Positions 16,132 to 24,363 of a DNA stretch of 64,000 nucleotides are shown here, in pieces. The stretch covers positions 62,001 to 126,000 of the forward strand of contig JANQPB010000016.1 of the NCBI GenBank assembly GCA_028285495.1. Direction: 5' to 3'. The DNA comes from Acidimicrobiales bacterium. GTDB lineage: Bacteria; Actinomycetota; Acidimicrobiia; Acidimicrobiales; SZUA-35. Below the pieces are notes generated by a model that was not told where the DNA came from, searched no databases, and was given only the letters and a program-made list of their open reading frames with translations. Numbering within the stretch: the stretch's first letter is position 1; each line of letters opens with the position of its first letter. Position numbers and translations under genes: made by a program.

Positions 16132-18159
16132 GTGTTGGACCAACGATCGGACAGCGAGCTGGTCCTCGCCGCCCGGGGAGACGACCCCGGGGCCTACGGC
16201 CAGCTGTTCGAGCGCTGGTTCGACCGGTCGTGGAACGTCGCCAGGACCATCCTCCGCAACGACGACCTGGCGGCCGACGTGGCCCAGGACGCCATGCTGG
16301 CCGCCTGGCAGAAGCTCGACCAGCTCAACGATCCGGAGGCGTTCGGCGGCTGGCTGCTTCGGAGCACCCGCAACCGGGCCCTCAACCGGCTGGCCCGTGA
16401 GGGCCGCTCCCGGGCTGCGGGCGACGAGGTCGTGAGCGGTCTGCGGGATCAGGGCCTCGACGACCCCGTCGGAGCCGAGCGCCAGCCCGAGCCCGACGTG
16501 GTCAGCGAGATCCGCGATCGCCAGGAGCTGGTCTGGGCCGCCGCCACCGCCCTCGGCGAGCGCGACGTCAGCCTCCTCGATCTCCACCTCCGCCACGGAT
16601 TGAGCCCGGCCGAGATCGCCGTCGAGCTCGGGGTCGAGGCCAACGCCGCCCACCAGCAGCTGTTCCGGCTCCGGTCCCGGCTCGGTGAAGCCGTCGCCTC
16701 CTACCTCCTGTGGCGCAAGGGGCAACCGCTGTGTGAGGGCCTGGCCGAGGCGGTCTCGGGCCGGAAGGCCTTCGACCGCTCGGTCGCCCGGGCGGTCAAG
16801 CGACACCAGGAGCGCTGCGAGCGATGCTCGGAGGAGCGGTCGTCGCTGGTCGACCCGACCAAGCTGTTCGCCGCCGTTCCCCTCCTGCTGGTCCCGCCCC
16901 ACTTCAAGGTTCAGGCCGCGGCCGCGCTCGAGGCGGCCGGCGTGCCGGGCGAGGCTCTCGCCGACGTGCTCGAGCGGGCGGCCGACGCCGCCCAGACCGC
17001 CGAGGCGGCCGATGCCGGCGGCGACGCCACCCAGCTCGAGGGGCCCGGAGGCGAGGCCGGACCGACCGATCCCGGCTCCGGCGGGCTCGAGACGACCCCG
17101 GGGTCCGACCCCGGAGCCACCGCCGTCGTCGACGTCTCCGGCCAGCAGGCGACGCCGTCGCAGGCACCGGCCCAGCCGAGCGCTGCGACCCCGGCCAGCC
17201 AACCGGCTCCGGCCGTCCCGCCCCAGCCGACCCCCCAGCCGGTCATCCAGCCGGTCGGCGCCAACGTCCTGGCCCCCGAGCCCACCCCGGGTCCCGCCGC
17301 CTTCGCCGACCCGGCACCGGCTCCGGCCGTCGCCCCGGTGTGGGAGCCCGAGCGGTTGCTGGCGCCGGCCGGGCGCACGGGTCGAGCACTGGCCCTGGCC
17401 GGCGGCGGCGTTGCTGCGCTCCTCGTGCTGGCCGGCATCGCCGCCTTCCTGCTGCGCGACGGCGAGACCGACCTGACCGCCGCCGGCACGGTGGCCACCG
17501 AAGCGCCCGAGATCGATCCGGCGACCCAGGAGGGCAGCGCAGACGGCGACCCCGCCGGCCCGGTCAGCTTCACCCCGTCGTCGACGACCGAGTCGGCCGA
17601 GACCCCGACCAGCCCGAGTGTCACCCGGCGATCGAGCACCACCCGGGCGACCACCACCAGCGGATCGGGTGCGACGGGCGGGTCGACCGCGACCACCGGC
17701 GAGACGACGACGACCATCGACGACCCCACGAGCAGCTCGACGACCGGCGGCACCACCTCGACCACCGGCGAGACGACCTCGACGGTCCGGGACACGACGA
17801 CGAGCACCGACACCACGACCACGACGCTCAGCACCACGACGAGCGAGTCGACCACCACCACCACGACCACCACCACCACGAGCACGACCACCACGAGCAC
17901 GACGACGGCGCCCGAGCCATCGATCGATCGCTTCACGGTGGTCGTCAACCCCAACGGGATCTGCGAGCCGAACGACGGGCGGCCCTTCCGGGCCAGCTGG
18001 GCCACCTCGAACGCGGACGGCATCGCGCTGACGTACGCCGGCGGCTCGCACCAGGGCGGACCGAGCGGCAGCCATGTGTTCTGCAGCCCGCCGAACCAGT
18101 CGGTCACGTTGCGGGCGACCGGTCCGGGCGGCAGCGTCTCACAGACCGCATCGACCTGA
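16132..18159 (+). CDS. ECF-type sigma factor fused to zinc-finger anti-sigma-like motif, transmembrane helix and Thr-rich exterior domain
   Basis: The 675-residue protein begins with sigma-70 region 2 (residues about 5-85, SDSELVLAARGDDPGAYGQLFERW) and region 4 (about 120-190, LSPAEIAVELGVEANAAHQQLFRLR). Next comes a ZAS-type motif H225-x3-C229-x2-C232 as in zinc anti-sigma factors, then a Pro/Ala-rich linker. A transmembrane helix at about 420-442 leads to a Thr/Ser-rich stalk (about 490-600) and a C-terminal exterior domain with two cysteines. So sigma and anti-sigma-like parts lie in one membrane-bound chain. Activation would need proteolytic release or a conformational signal; this is inference. 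GTG at 16132 was chosen because GGAGAGGAG lies 7 nt upstream; GTG at 16102 has poorer spacing. Confidence 0.8.
   Translation: MLDQRSDSELVLAARGDDPGAYGQLFERWFDRSWNVARTILRNDDLAADVAQDAMLAAWQKLDQLNDPEAFGGWLLRSTRNRALNRLAREGRSRAAGDEVVSGLRDQGLDDPVGAERQPEPDVVSEIRDRQELVWAAATALGERDVSLLDLHLRHGLSPAEIAVELGVEANAAHQQLFRLRSRLGEAVASYLLWRKGQPLCEGLAEAVSGRKAFDRSVARAVKRHQERCERCSEERSSLVDPTKLFAAVPLLLVPPHFKVQAAAALEAAGVPGEALADVLERAADAAQTAEAADAGGDATQLEGPGGEAGPTDPGSGGLETTPGSDPGATAVVDVSGQQATPSQAPAQPSAATPASQPAPAVPPQPTPQPVIQPVGANVLAPEPTPGPAAFADPAPAPAVAPVWEPERLLAPAGRTGRALALAGGGVAALLVLAGIAAFLLRDGETDLTAAGTVATEAPEIDPATQEGSADGDPAGPVSFTPSSTTESAETPTSPSVTRRSSTTRATTTSGSGATGGSTATTGETTTTIDDPTSSSTTGGTTSTTGETTSTVRDTTTSTDTTTTTLSTTTSESTTTTTTTTTTSTTTTSTTTAPEPSIDRFTVVVNPNGICEPNDGRPFRASWATSNADGIALTYAGGSHQGGPSGSHVFCSPPNQSVTLRATGPGGSVSQTAST
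17640..17915. repeat. Thr-codon microrepeats encoding the sigma factor stalk
   Basis: Runs of acc, acg and agc codons encode a mucin-like Thr/Ser stalk just outside the membrane. The nearly periodic DNA is prone to slippage, and length variation between strains would be expected. All repeat units are codon multiples here, so the frame is kept. Confidence 0.7.
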
Positions 18160-18226
18160 TCCGGTCGGCGCTGCGGGGCCACCGCTCGACGACGGAGCCG
18201 ATCGAGGGAGACGGCCGGGGACCGGG

Positions 18227-18232
18227 CATCCT
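18227..18232 (+). promoter_or_regulatory. Possible -10 element for leaderless dus transcript
   Basis: CATCCT is followed by 6 nt and the GTG start of the tRNA-dihydrouridine synthase gene. The intervening ggaggg is too close to the GTG to act as a normal Shine-Dalgarno, which favours leaderless translation. Confidence 0.3.
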
Positions 18233-18238
18233 GGAGGG

Positions 18239-19399
18239 GTGACCGCCACCATCGACCAGCGCCGCGCCGCCGTCGGCGCCGGCGCCGCACTGACCATCGG
18301 TCCGCTCGCCGTCGGCGTTCCCGTCGTGCTCGCCCCGATGGCCGGCGTCACCAACGCCCCGTTCCGGCGCCTCTGCCGCCGCTTCGGCGCAGGCCTGTAC
18401 GTCAGCGAGATGATCTCGGCCCGGGCCCTGTGCGAGGGCAACGAGAAGACCGACAAGCTGGCCAGCTTCGCCCCGGACGAGACCCCGAGGAGCCTGCAGC
18501 TCGCCGCCGTCGACCCCCGCTATGCCGCCGAGGCGGTGACCAGGCTGGTCGGCGATGGCCGGGTCGACCACATCGACCTCAACTTCGGCTGCCCGGTCCG
18601 CAAGGTCACCAGGAACGGCGGCGGCGGGGCGCTGCCGTGGAAGCGGTCGCTGTATCGCCGGGTGGTGGCGGCGGCGGTCGGGGCCGCCGGCCCGGTCCCG
18701 GTGACGGTGAAGTTCCGGGTCGGGATCGACGACGAGCACCAGACCTACCTCGACGCCGGCCGCATCGCCGAGGACGAGGGCGTTGCCGCCGTCGCCCTGC
18801 ACGGCCGCACGGTGGCCCAGCTCTATGCCGGGCAGGCCGACTGGTCGACCATCGCCCGGCTCAAGGAGGCGGTGACGTCGATCCCGGTGCTCGGCAACGG
18901 CGACATCTGGGAGGCCGACGACGCGATGGCGATGATGGCCGAGACCGGCTGCGACGGCGTGGTGATCGGCCGCGGCTGCCTCGGCCGACCGTGGCTGTTC
19001 GGTCAACTGGCGGCCGCGTTCACCGGCGAGCCGGTCCCCGAGCCACCGACCGTCGGCGCCGTTGTCGACATCATGGCCGAGCACGCCGAGTTGCTGGTCG
19101 AGTGGTTCGGCGATCACCGGGGCATCCGGGAGTTCCGCAAGCACACCGCCTGGTACCTCAAGGGCTACCCGGTCGGCGGCGAGATCCGGGGGCGGCTCGG
19201 CCGGGTCGAGTCGCTCGACCAGCTCGGTGAGCTGCTGGCCACCCTGCCCGACGAGCCACTCCCCGACGAGAATCGTCGGGTGGCCAGGGGCCACACCCGC
19301 GGCCCGCAGGTGGTCGCCCTCCCCGACGGCTGGCTCGACGACGCCTGGGACGACGCCACCGCGGACCCCGAGGGCGACTCGGCGGCATCCGGCGGTTGA
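18239..19399 (+). CDS. dusB: tRNA-dihydrouridine synthase (DusB-like)
   Basis: This 386-residue flavoenzyme reduces uridines in the tRNA D-loop with NADPH. The FMN-barrel motifs are all visible: APMAGVTNAPFR, SEMISARAL, the active-site Cys in NFGCPVRKVT, KFRVG, HGRTVAQLY, GNGDIW and GRGCLGRPW. A helical C-terminal tRNA-binding part follows (REFRKHTAWYLKGYP). The length fits DusB/Dus families of actinobacteria, with a short acidic tail added. The start is GTG at 18239, 79 nt after the sigma gene. No in-frame start nearer the first strand gives a complete barrel. Confidence 0.9.
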   Translation: MTATIDQRRAAVGAGAALTIGPLAVGVPVVLAPMAGVTNAPFRRLCRRFGAGLYVSEMISARALCEGNEKTDKLASFAPDETPRSLQLAAVDPRYAAEAVTRLVGDGRVDHIDLNFGCPVRKVTRNGGGGALPWKRSLYRRVVAAAVGAAGPVPVTVKFRVGIDDEHQTYLDAGRIAEDEGVAAVALHGRTVAQLYAGQADWSTIARLKEAVTSIPVLGNGDIWEADDAMAMMAETGCDGVVIGRGCLGRPWLFGQLAAAFTGEPVPEPPTVGAVVDIMAEHAELLVEWFGDHRGIREFRKHTAWYLKGYPVGGEIRGRLGRVESLDQLGELLATLPDEPLPDENRRVARGHTRGPQVVALPDGWLDDAWDDATADPEGDSAASGG

Positions 19400-19531
19400 G
19401 CCGACGGTCGCCGGCGCGACGGTCGGGCGGCCTCGCCCGGCGGCACCGCTATCGTCGATGGGCTCGACCGGACCGCCGGTTGCGTGGGATGGTCTGGGGC
19501 CCAGGAGGCGTGGACCCAGGAGGCTGTGCCG

Positions 19532-20737
19532 ATGACGGAGACTGCGCCGGCGGTGCCGACGCCGGACTTCTACCACTACCCCTGGACGGTCCCGAGCGCC
19601 GTTCGGGTCGACGGCCGGTTCGTCCAGCTCGACTGGGCCGACGGGCTCCGGCTCCGGGCGTTCGACCTGTGGCTGGCCGAGAACACGATGGGCCAGGCCA
19701 TCGACCCGGCCACCCGGGAGAGCGTGCTCGACCCCGCCGACCTCCCGGACGACCTGGCGGTGGCCACGGCACAACTGACCGAACGCGGGGCGGTCGTCGT
19801 GACGTGGACCGATGGGGACGGACCGGCGGTGGCGCCGGCCCTGTTCCATCCGGGATGGCTCCGCCACGTGGCCGAGGGGGCCCACCGGCCGGCGGCCGGC
19901 CTCCCCGAGCCGATCCCGTGGCTGGCCACCGACCTCGGGGAGCCGCCGACCCGGGACGGCGCCGCCATCGCCTCGGACGATGAACTGCTGGAGGCCTGGC
20001 TCGACGACCTCGCCCGGTACGGCCTGGCTCGGCTGACCGGCGCAGGGACCGACCCCGACCTGCTGCTCGGCGTCGGGGCCCGCATCGGAGCCATCCGCGA
20101 CACGAACTTCGGTCCGATCTGGGACGTCCGGGCGTCGGTCGAACCGAACTCGACGGCCAACACCACGGTCCGGCTGTGCCCGCACACCGACCTGCCGACC
20201 AGGGAGACCCCGCCCGGGTTCCAGATCCTGCACTGCCTGGTCAACACCGCGGCCGGGGGCTGGTCGACGATGACCGACGGCCTGGCCCTGGTCGAGCACC
20301 TGGCGGCCGAGCACCCCGAGCACCACGAGGCCCTGACGACCCTCCGCTGGGTCTTCTTCAACCGGGGACCGGCCGTCGACCATCGCTGGAGCGGTCCCCT
20401 CGTCGATGGCGGCGACGACCGGCCACTGACGATCCGGGCCTTCCACCCGGTGAGGGGCTTCCCCGACTGTGACGAGGAGGACCAGCCGCGGGCCTACGAC
20501 GCCCTCCGCCGCTTCGCCCGTCTCGCCGCCGACCCCCGCTTCCAGCTCCGCTACCCGTTCGCGCCGGGCGACGTCGTCGCCTTCGACAACCGTCGGGTCC
20601 TGCACGGGCGCGACGGCTACGACACCGACGGCGACGGCGGCGGCCGTCGCCATCTCCGGGGCATCTACCTCGACCACGACGAGGTGCTGTCCCGCCTCCG
20701 CCAAGCGAGCCGGCGGCGCACGCCGCCGGCGACCTGA
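19532..20737 (+). CDS. Gamma-butyrobetaine hydroxylase-like 2-oxoglutarate/Fe(II) dioxygenase
   Basis: This 401-residue protein has the two-domain build of gamma-butyrobetaine hydroxylase (gamma-butyrobetaine + 2-oxoglutarate + O2 to L-carnitine). An N-terminal DUF971-type domain (VDGRFVQLDWADGLRLRAFDLWLAEN) precedes a TauD-like catalytic domain. The Fe ligands are H218 and D220 in CPHTDLP and H358 in RRVLHGRDGY; Arg in RRHLRGIYLD should bind 2-oxoglutarate. ATG at 19532 was chosen because AGGAGG lies 8 nt upstream; a duplicated cccaggaggc just upstream gives a second, out-of-place ribosome binding site. The next two genes fit carnitine catabolism, which supports this assignment over trimethyllysine dioxygenase. 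Confidence 0.85.
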   Translation: MTETAPAVPTPDFYHYPWTVPSAVRVDGRFVQLDWADGLRLRAFDLWLAENTMGQAIDPATRESVLDPADLPDDLAVATAQLTERGAVVVTWTDGDGPAVAPALFHPGWLRHVAEGAHRPAAGLPEPIPWLATDLGEPPTRDGAAIASDDELLEAWLDDLARYGLARLTGAGTDPDLLLGVGARIGAIRDTNFGPIWDVRASVEPNSTANTTVRLCPHTDLPTRETPPGFQILHCLVNTAAGGWSTMTDGLALVEHLAAEHPEHHEALTTLRWVFFNRGPAVDHRWSGPLVDGGDDRPLTIRAFHPVRGFPDCDEEDQPRAYDALRRFARLAADPRFQLRYPFAPGDVVAFDNRRVLHGRDGYDTDGDGGGRRHLRGIYLDHDEVLSRLRQASRRRTPPAT

Positions 20738-20800
20738 CCGGCCCGCCCGGCCATCGATCGACCACATCGACCCGACCCCCGAACAGACGAGGAGCATCAC

Positions 20801-21694
20801 ATGCACGACGGCGTCTTCATCACCTGCGCCGTGACCGGCGCCGGCTACACCACCAACAAGTCCGACAAGGTCCCCGTCACGCCGGCCGAGATCGCCGCCG
20901 ACTGCGTCGACGCGGCCAAGGCCGGCGCCGCCGTGGTCCACGTCCACGTGCGCGACCCCGAGACCGGGCTCCCGGCCCGCGGCGTCGACCTCTACCAGGA
21001 GGTGGCCGACCGGGTCCGCTCGTCCGGCACCGACGTGGTGTTGAACCTGACCGCGGGGATGGGCGGTGACCTCGTGCTCGGCAACGTCGAGCAGCCGCTG
21101 CCCCCGGCCGGCGACGGCACCGACATGGCCGGCGCGACCGAGCGGGTCGAGCACGTCCGCAAGGTCATGCCGGAGATCTGCACCCTCGACTGCGGCTCGA
21201 TGAACTTCGGCGAGGGCGACTACGTGATGACCAACACCCCGGCCATGCTCGAGGCGATGGCGGCCCAGATGACCGAGCTCGGGGTGCGCATCGAGATCGA
21301 GGCCTTCGACACCGGGCACCTGGCCCACGCCAGGCACCTCGTCGACAAGGGGGTGATCCCCGAGCCGGTCCTGATCCAGCTGTGCATGGGCGTGCCGTGG
21401 GGAGCACCGGACGACCTCAACACGTTCCTGGCCATGCGGAACAACGTGCCGGACGGCTGGACGTTCTCGGCCTTCTCGTTGGGGCGGAACCAGCTCCGGT
21501 ACGTGTCGCTCGCTGCGCTGGCCGGCGGCAACGTCCGGGTCGGGCTGGAGGACAACCTGTATCTCGGTCCGGGCCAGCTGGCCACCAACGCCCAGCTCGT
21601 CGAGCGGGCGGTCGAGATCCTCCGAGCTCAGAACTATGCGGTGCTGACCCCGGCCCAGGTCCGCGACAACCTCCAGCTCACCGCGCATGGCTGA
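20801..21694 (+). CDS. BKACE family beta-keto acid cleavage enzyme, probably dehydrocarnitine-cleaving
   Basis: This 297-residue (beta/alpha)8-barrel zinc enzyme (formerly DUF849) has the metal-binding HVHVRD near residue 47, MNFGEGDYVMTN, the second-shell EIEAFDTGHL and a C-terminal VRVGLEDNLYL. Known members take a beta-keto acid and acetyl-CoA and give acetoacetate plus a new CoA ester. Between a gamma-butyrobetaine hydroxylase and a carnitine dehydrogenase, the likely substrate is 3-dehydrocarnitine and the products betainyl-CoA and acetoacetate. ACGAGGAG precedes the ATG at 20801. The gene overlaps carnitine dehydrogenase by 8 nt (ATGGCTGA), so the two are translationally coupled. Confidence 0.88.
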   Translation: MHDGVFITCAVTGAGYTTNKSDKVPVTPAEIAADCVDAAKAGAAVVHVHVRDPETGLPARGVDLYQEVADRVRSSGTDVVLNLTAGMGGDLVLGNVEQPLPPAGDGTDMAGATERVEHVRKVMPEICTLDCGSMNFGEGDYVMTNTPAMLEAMAAQMTELGVRIEIEAFDTGHLAHARHLVDKGVIPEPVLIQLCMGVPWGAPDDLNTFLAMRNNVPDGWTFSAFSLGRNQLRYVSLAALAGGNVRVGLEDNLYLGPGQLATNAQLVERAVEILRAQNYAVLTPAQVRDNLQLTAHG

Positions 21695-22721
21695 GCCGTC
21701 CGCCGACGGCGAAACCGGCGGCGTGACCCCTCTCCCCCACCCCCCGCAACGAGCCGCCGTCGTCGGCTGCGGCGTGATCGGGGCGGCCTGGGCGGCCAGG
21801 ATGGTGCTCTGCGGGGTCGACGTCGCCGTGGCCGATCCCGACCCCGGGGCTGCGGGAACCCTGCACCAGGTCCTCGACCGGGCCGTCGTCGCCTGGGACG
21901 ACCTCGGCCTCGCCACCGATCGGCGGGGCTCGTTGACCGTCACCGGGTCGATCGCCGAGGCGGCCGACGGCGCCGACCTGGTCCAGGAGAGCGTGCCCGA
22001 GCGGCCCGAGCTGAAGGTCACCGTGCTGGCCGCCATCGAGGAGGCCGCCGGGCCCAACGCCCTCATCGCGTCGTCGACCTCCGGCATCCGCCCGTCCGTC
22101 CTGCAGGCCGCCATGACCGACCCCGAGCGGCTCGTCGTCGGCCACCCGTTCAACCCGGTCTACCTCCTCCCCCTGGTCGAGGTCGTCGGCGGCGAGCGAA
22201 CGACACCCGACACGATCGAGCGGGCCATCGCCACCTACCGGTCGCTCGGGATGGAGCCGCTGCACGTCCGGGTCGAGATCGATGCCTTCATCGCCGACCG
22301 TCTGCTGGAGGCGGTCTGGCGGGAGGCGCTCTGGCTGATCGACGACGGGGTGGCCACGACGGCGGAGATCGACACCGCCATCACCTACGGCTTCGGGCTG
22401 CGGTGGGCCCAGATGGGCCTGTTCGAGACCTACCGGACCGCCGGCGGGTCCGGCGGGTTCCGCCACTTCATCGAGCAGTTCGGCCCGACGCTGGCCTGGC
22501 CCTGGACGAAGCTGATGGACGTCCCCGAGTTCACGCCCGAACTGGTCGACACGATCGTGACCCAGTCAGACGAGCAGTCGGGCCACCACGAGCTACCCGA
22601 CCTGGAACGCATCCGCGACCGCAACCTCGTCGGCTTCCTGCGGGTGCTCGAGCAGCACCGCTGGGGCGCGGGCAGGACGGTGGCGGCCCTCCGCAACGGC
22701 GCCGGCGGTACCCCTACTTGA
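21687..22721 (+). CDS. L-carnitine dehydrogenase-like 3-hydroxyacyl-CoA dehydrogenase family protein
   Basis: The 344-residue product has an N-terminal Rossmann fold (VVGCGVIGAAWAARM, with Asp at the end of the second strand for NAD), the SSTSGI segment, and the active-site GHPFNPVYLLPLVEVV typical of the 3-hydroxyacyl-CoA dehydrogenase superfamily. The C-terminal helical domain contains GFGLRWAQMG. Carnitine dehydrogenase oxidises L-carnitine to 3-dehydrocarnitine with NAD. Some relatives carry an extra C-terminal thioesterase domain; this one does not, so a betainyl-CoA thioesterase must be elsewhere. Its last 8 nt overlap the convergent nuoN gene. Confidence 0.85.
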   Translation: MAEPSADGETGGVTPLPHPPQRAAVVGCGVIGAAWAARMVLCGVDVAVADPDPGAAGTLHQVLDRAVVAWDDLGLATDRRGSLTVTGSIAEAADGADLVQESVPERPELKVTVLAAIEEAAGPNALIASSTSGIRPSVLQAAMTDPERLVVGHPFNPVYLLPLVEVVGGERTTPDTIERAIATYRSLGMEPLHVRVEIDAFIADRLLEAVWREALWLIDDGVATTAEIDTAITYGFGLRWAQMGLFETYRTAGGSGGFRHFIEQFGPTLAWPWTKLMDVPEFTPELVDTIVTQSDEQSGHHELPDLERIRDRNLVGFLRVLEQHRWGAGRTVAALRNGAGGTPT

Positions 22722-24363
22722 GCGCGACCAGGGCCGTGGCCGCGTCGGTCAGCAGGCCACGGTCGACGATCGGGAGGATGCCGAGGGCGATCGTGGCGGC
22801 GGCGGCCACGAAGATGGCCAGGACGGCCGGGCGGGGCATCGCCACCTCCGGTCCGTCGACCGGCTCGTCATCCCCGTGGTCGTCACCGGCGCCGGCGCCG
22901 TCCTCGGTGTCCGCCTCGTCGTCGACGGCGGCATCGGTGGCGGCGTGGGCCACCACCGGACCACTGGCCAGGAACATCGACACGACGATCCGCAGATAGA
23001 GCACGGCCGCGACCACCGCAGTCAGCATGGCGATCCCGGCCAGCACGTAGGAGCCGGAATCGGCGGCGGCGGCTATCACCCGGAACTTGGCCAGGAAGCC
23101 GGACGTGAACGGGATGCCGGCCTGCGAGAACAGCAGCACCGCCATCATCCCGGCCAGCAGCGGGCGGGAGCGGGCCAGGCCGACGTAGTCGTCGAGGCTG
23201 TGGGCGCCGTCGCCCCGACCGTCGGCTCCGGCGCCGACCAGCGTGATCACCCCGAAGGTGCCGACGACCATGATCGTGTAGGCCAGCAGGTAGAACAGCA
23301 GCGCCTCGGCCGCCAGGACCGAGACCTCGGTGTCGTCCGAGGCGATCGCCTGCACCGCGGTGAGCATGAACCCGGCGTGGGCGATCGACGAATAGGCCAG
23401 CATCCGCTTGACATTGGTCTGGGGGAGGGCGAGGAACGAGCCGACCAGCAGCGAGGCCGCGGCCAACACGATCATCGGGGCCCGCCAGTCCTCGAAGTAC
23501 CACCCGAACCCCTGCCAGAACACCCGGATCAGGCCGGCGAACCCGGCGGCCTTGACCGCCGAGGCCATGAAGGCGACCACCGGGCTCGGTGAGCCCTGGT
23601 AGACGTCGGGGGTCCACATGTGGAACGGGACGGCCGAGACCTTGAAGGCGAACCCGACCAGGATCATGGCCATGCCGACCAGCATCATCGACGAGTTCTC
23701 GAGCGGGTTCAGCCCCGCCGGGTTGTCGGCCCTGGCCCCGGCAATCACGCTGAGCGAGGTCGAGCCGGTGGCCCCGTAGACGAGGGCGATGCCGTAGAGG
23801 AAGACGGCCGACGAGAGGGCGCCGAGCACGAAGTACTTGAACGCCGCCTCCTGCGAGTCGGAGCGGCGGAGGTGGAGCCCGGCGAGCACGTAGACCGCGA
23901 TCGACAGGATCTCGAGCCCGAGGAAGGTGAGGATCAGGTCCTCGGCCGCCACCAGCAGCATGCCGCCGGAGGCCGACATCAGCATCAGGACGTACCACTC
24001 GGGCCCGTCGAGACCCTCGCGGCGGAGGTAGCCGTCGAGCAGGGCGCCGACGCCGAACACGGCGAGGCAGATCACCCCCCACGAGTAGAGCGAGAAGTGG
24101 TCGATGGCGAGGGCGCCGCCGACGACCGACTGCGGTCCGTCGTCGGTCACCCGATTCCACACGGGGATCAGGAATGCGGCCGACACCCCGGCGGTGAGGA
24201 TCGTGAATCCGGCCGGGAAGCCGTTGAACCGCAGCGCCGGGACGACCGAGGTGATCGTGATCAACAGGATGCCGCCGACCGCCAGCACCACGAAGGGGGC
24301 GATCAGCGACCAGGCGACGTCGGGGATCACACCCTGGACGGCCTGCTGGGCCAGGAGCTGCAT
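22714..24363 (-). CDS. nuoN: NADH-quinone oxidoreductase subunit N
   Basis: NuoN is an antiporter-like, proton-pumping membrane subunit of complex I. The 549-residue product is almost entirely transmembrane helices and contains the family segment FKVSAVPFHMWTPDVYQG with its conserved Lys and His, and AYSSIAHAGFML. An acidic, low-hydrophobicity stretch (about residues 480-515, Asp/Glu/Gly-rich) lies before the last helix and is an unusual loop extension. The start overlaps the nuoM stop by 1 nt (TGATG). It is the last gene of the nuo operon, ending 8 nt inside the convergent carnitine dehydrogenase gene, with no room for a normal intergenic terminator. Confidence 0.95.
   Translation of the reverse strand: MQLLAQQAVQGVIPDVAWSLIAPFVVLAVGGILLITITSVVPALRFNGFPAGFTILTAGVSAAFLIPVWNRVTDDGPQSVVGGALAIDHFSLYSWGVICLAVFGVGALLDGYLRREGLDGPEWYVLMLMSASGGMLLVAAEDLILTFLGLEILSIAVYVLAGLHLRRSDSQEAAFKYFVLGALSSAVFLYGIALVYGATGSTSLSVIAGARADNPAGLNPLENSSMMLVGMAMILVGFAFKVSAVPFHMWTPDVYQGSPSPVVAFMASAVKAAGFAGLIRVFWQGFGWYFEDWRAPMIVLAAASLLVGSFLALPQTNVKRMLAYSSIAHAGFMLTAVQAIASDDTEVSVLAAEALLFYLLAYTIMVVGTFGVITLVGAGADGRGDGAHSLDDYVGLARSRPLLAGMMAVLLFSQAGIPFTSGFLAKFRVIAAAADSGSYVLAGIAMLTAVVAAVLYLRIVVSMFLASGPVVAHAATDAAVDDEADTEDGAGAGDDHGDDEPVDGPEVAMPRPAVLAIFVAAAATIALGILPIVDRGLLTDAATALVALK

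Noticed and set aside
18104..22153. Minus-strand open frame of about 1350 codons opposite dus, the dioxygenase, BKACE and carnitine dehydrogenase genes
   Set aside because: It crosses several clear genes on the opposite strand and shows no domain; it is a GC-driven shadow.
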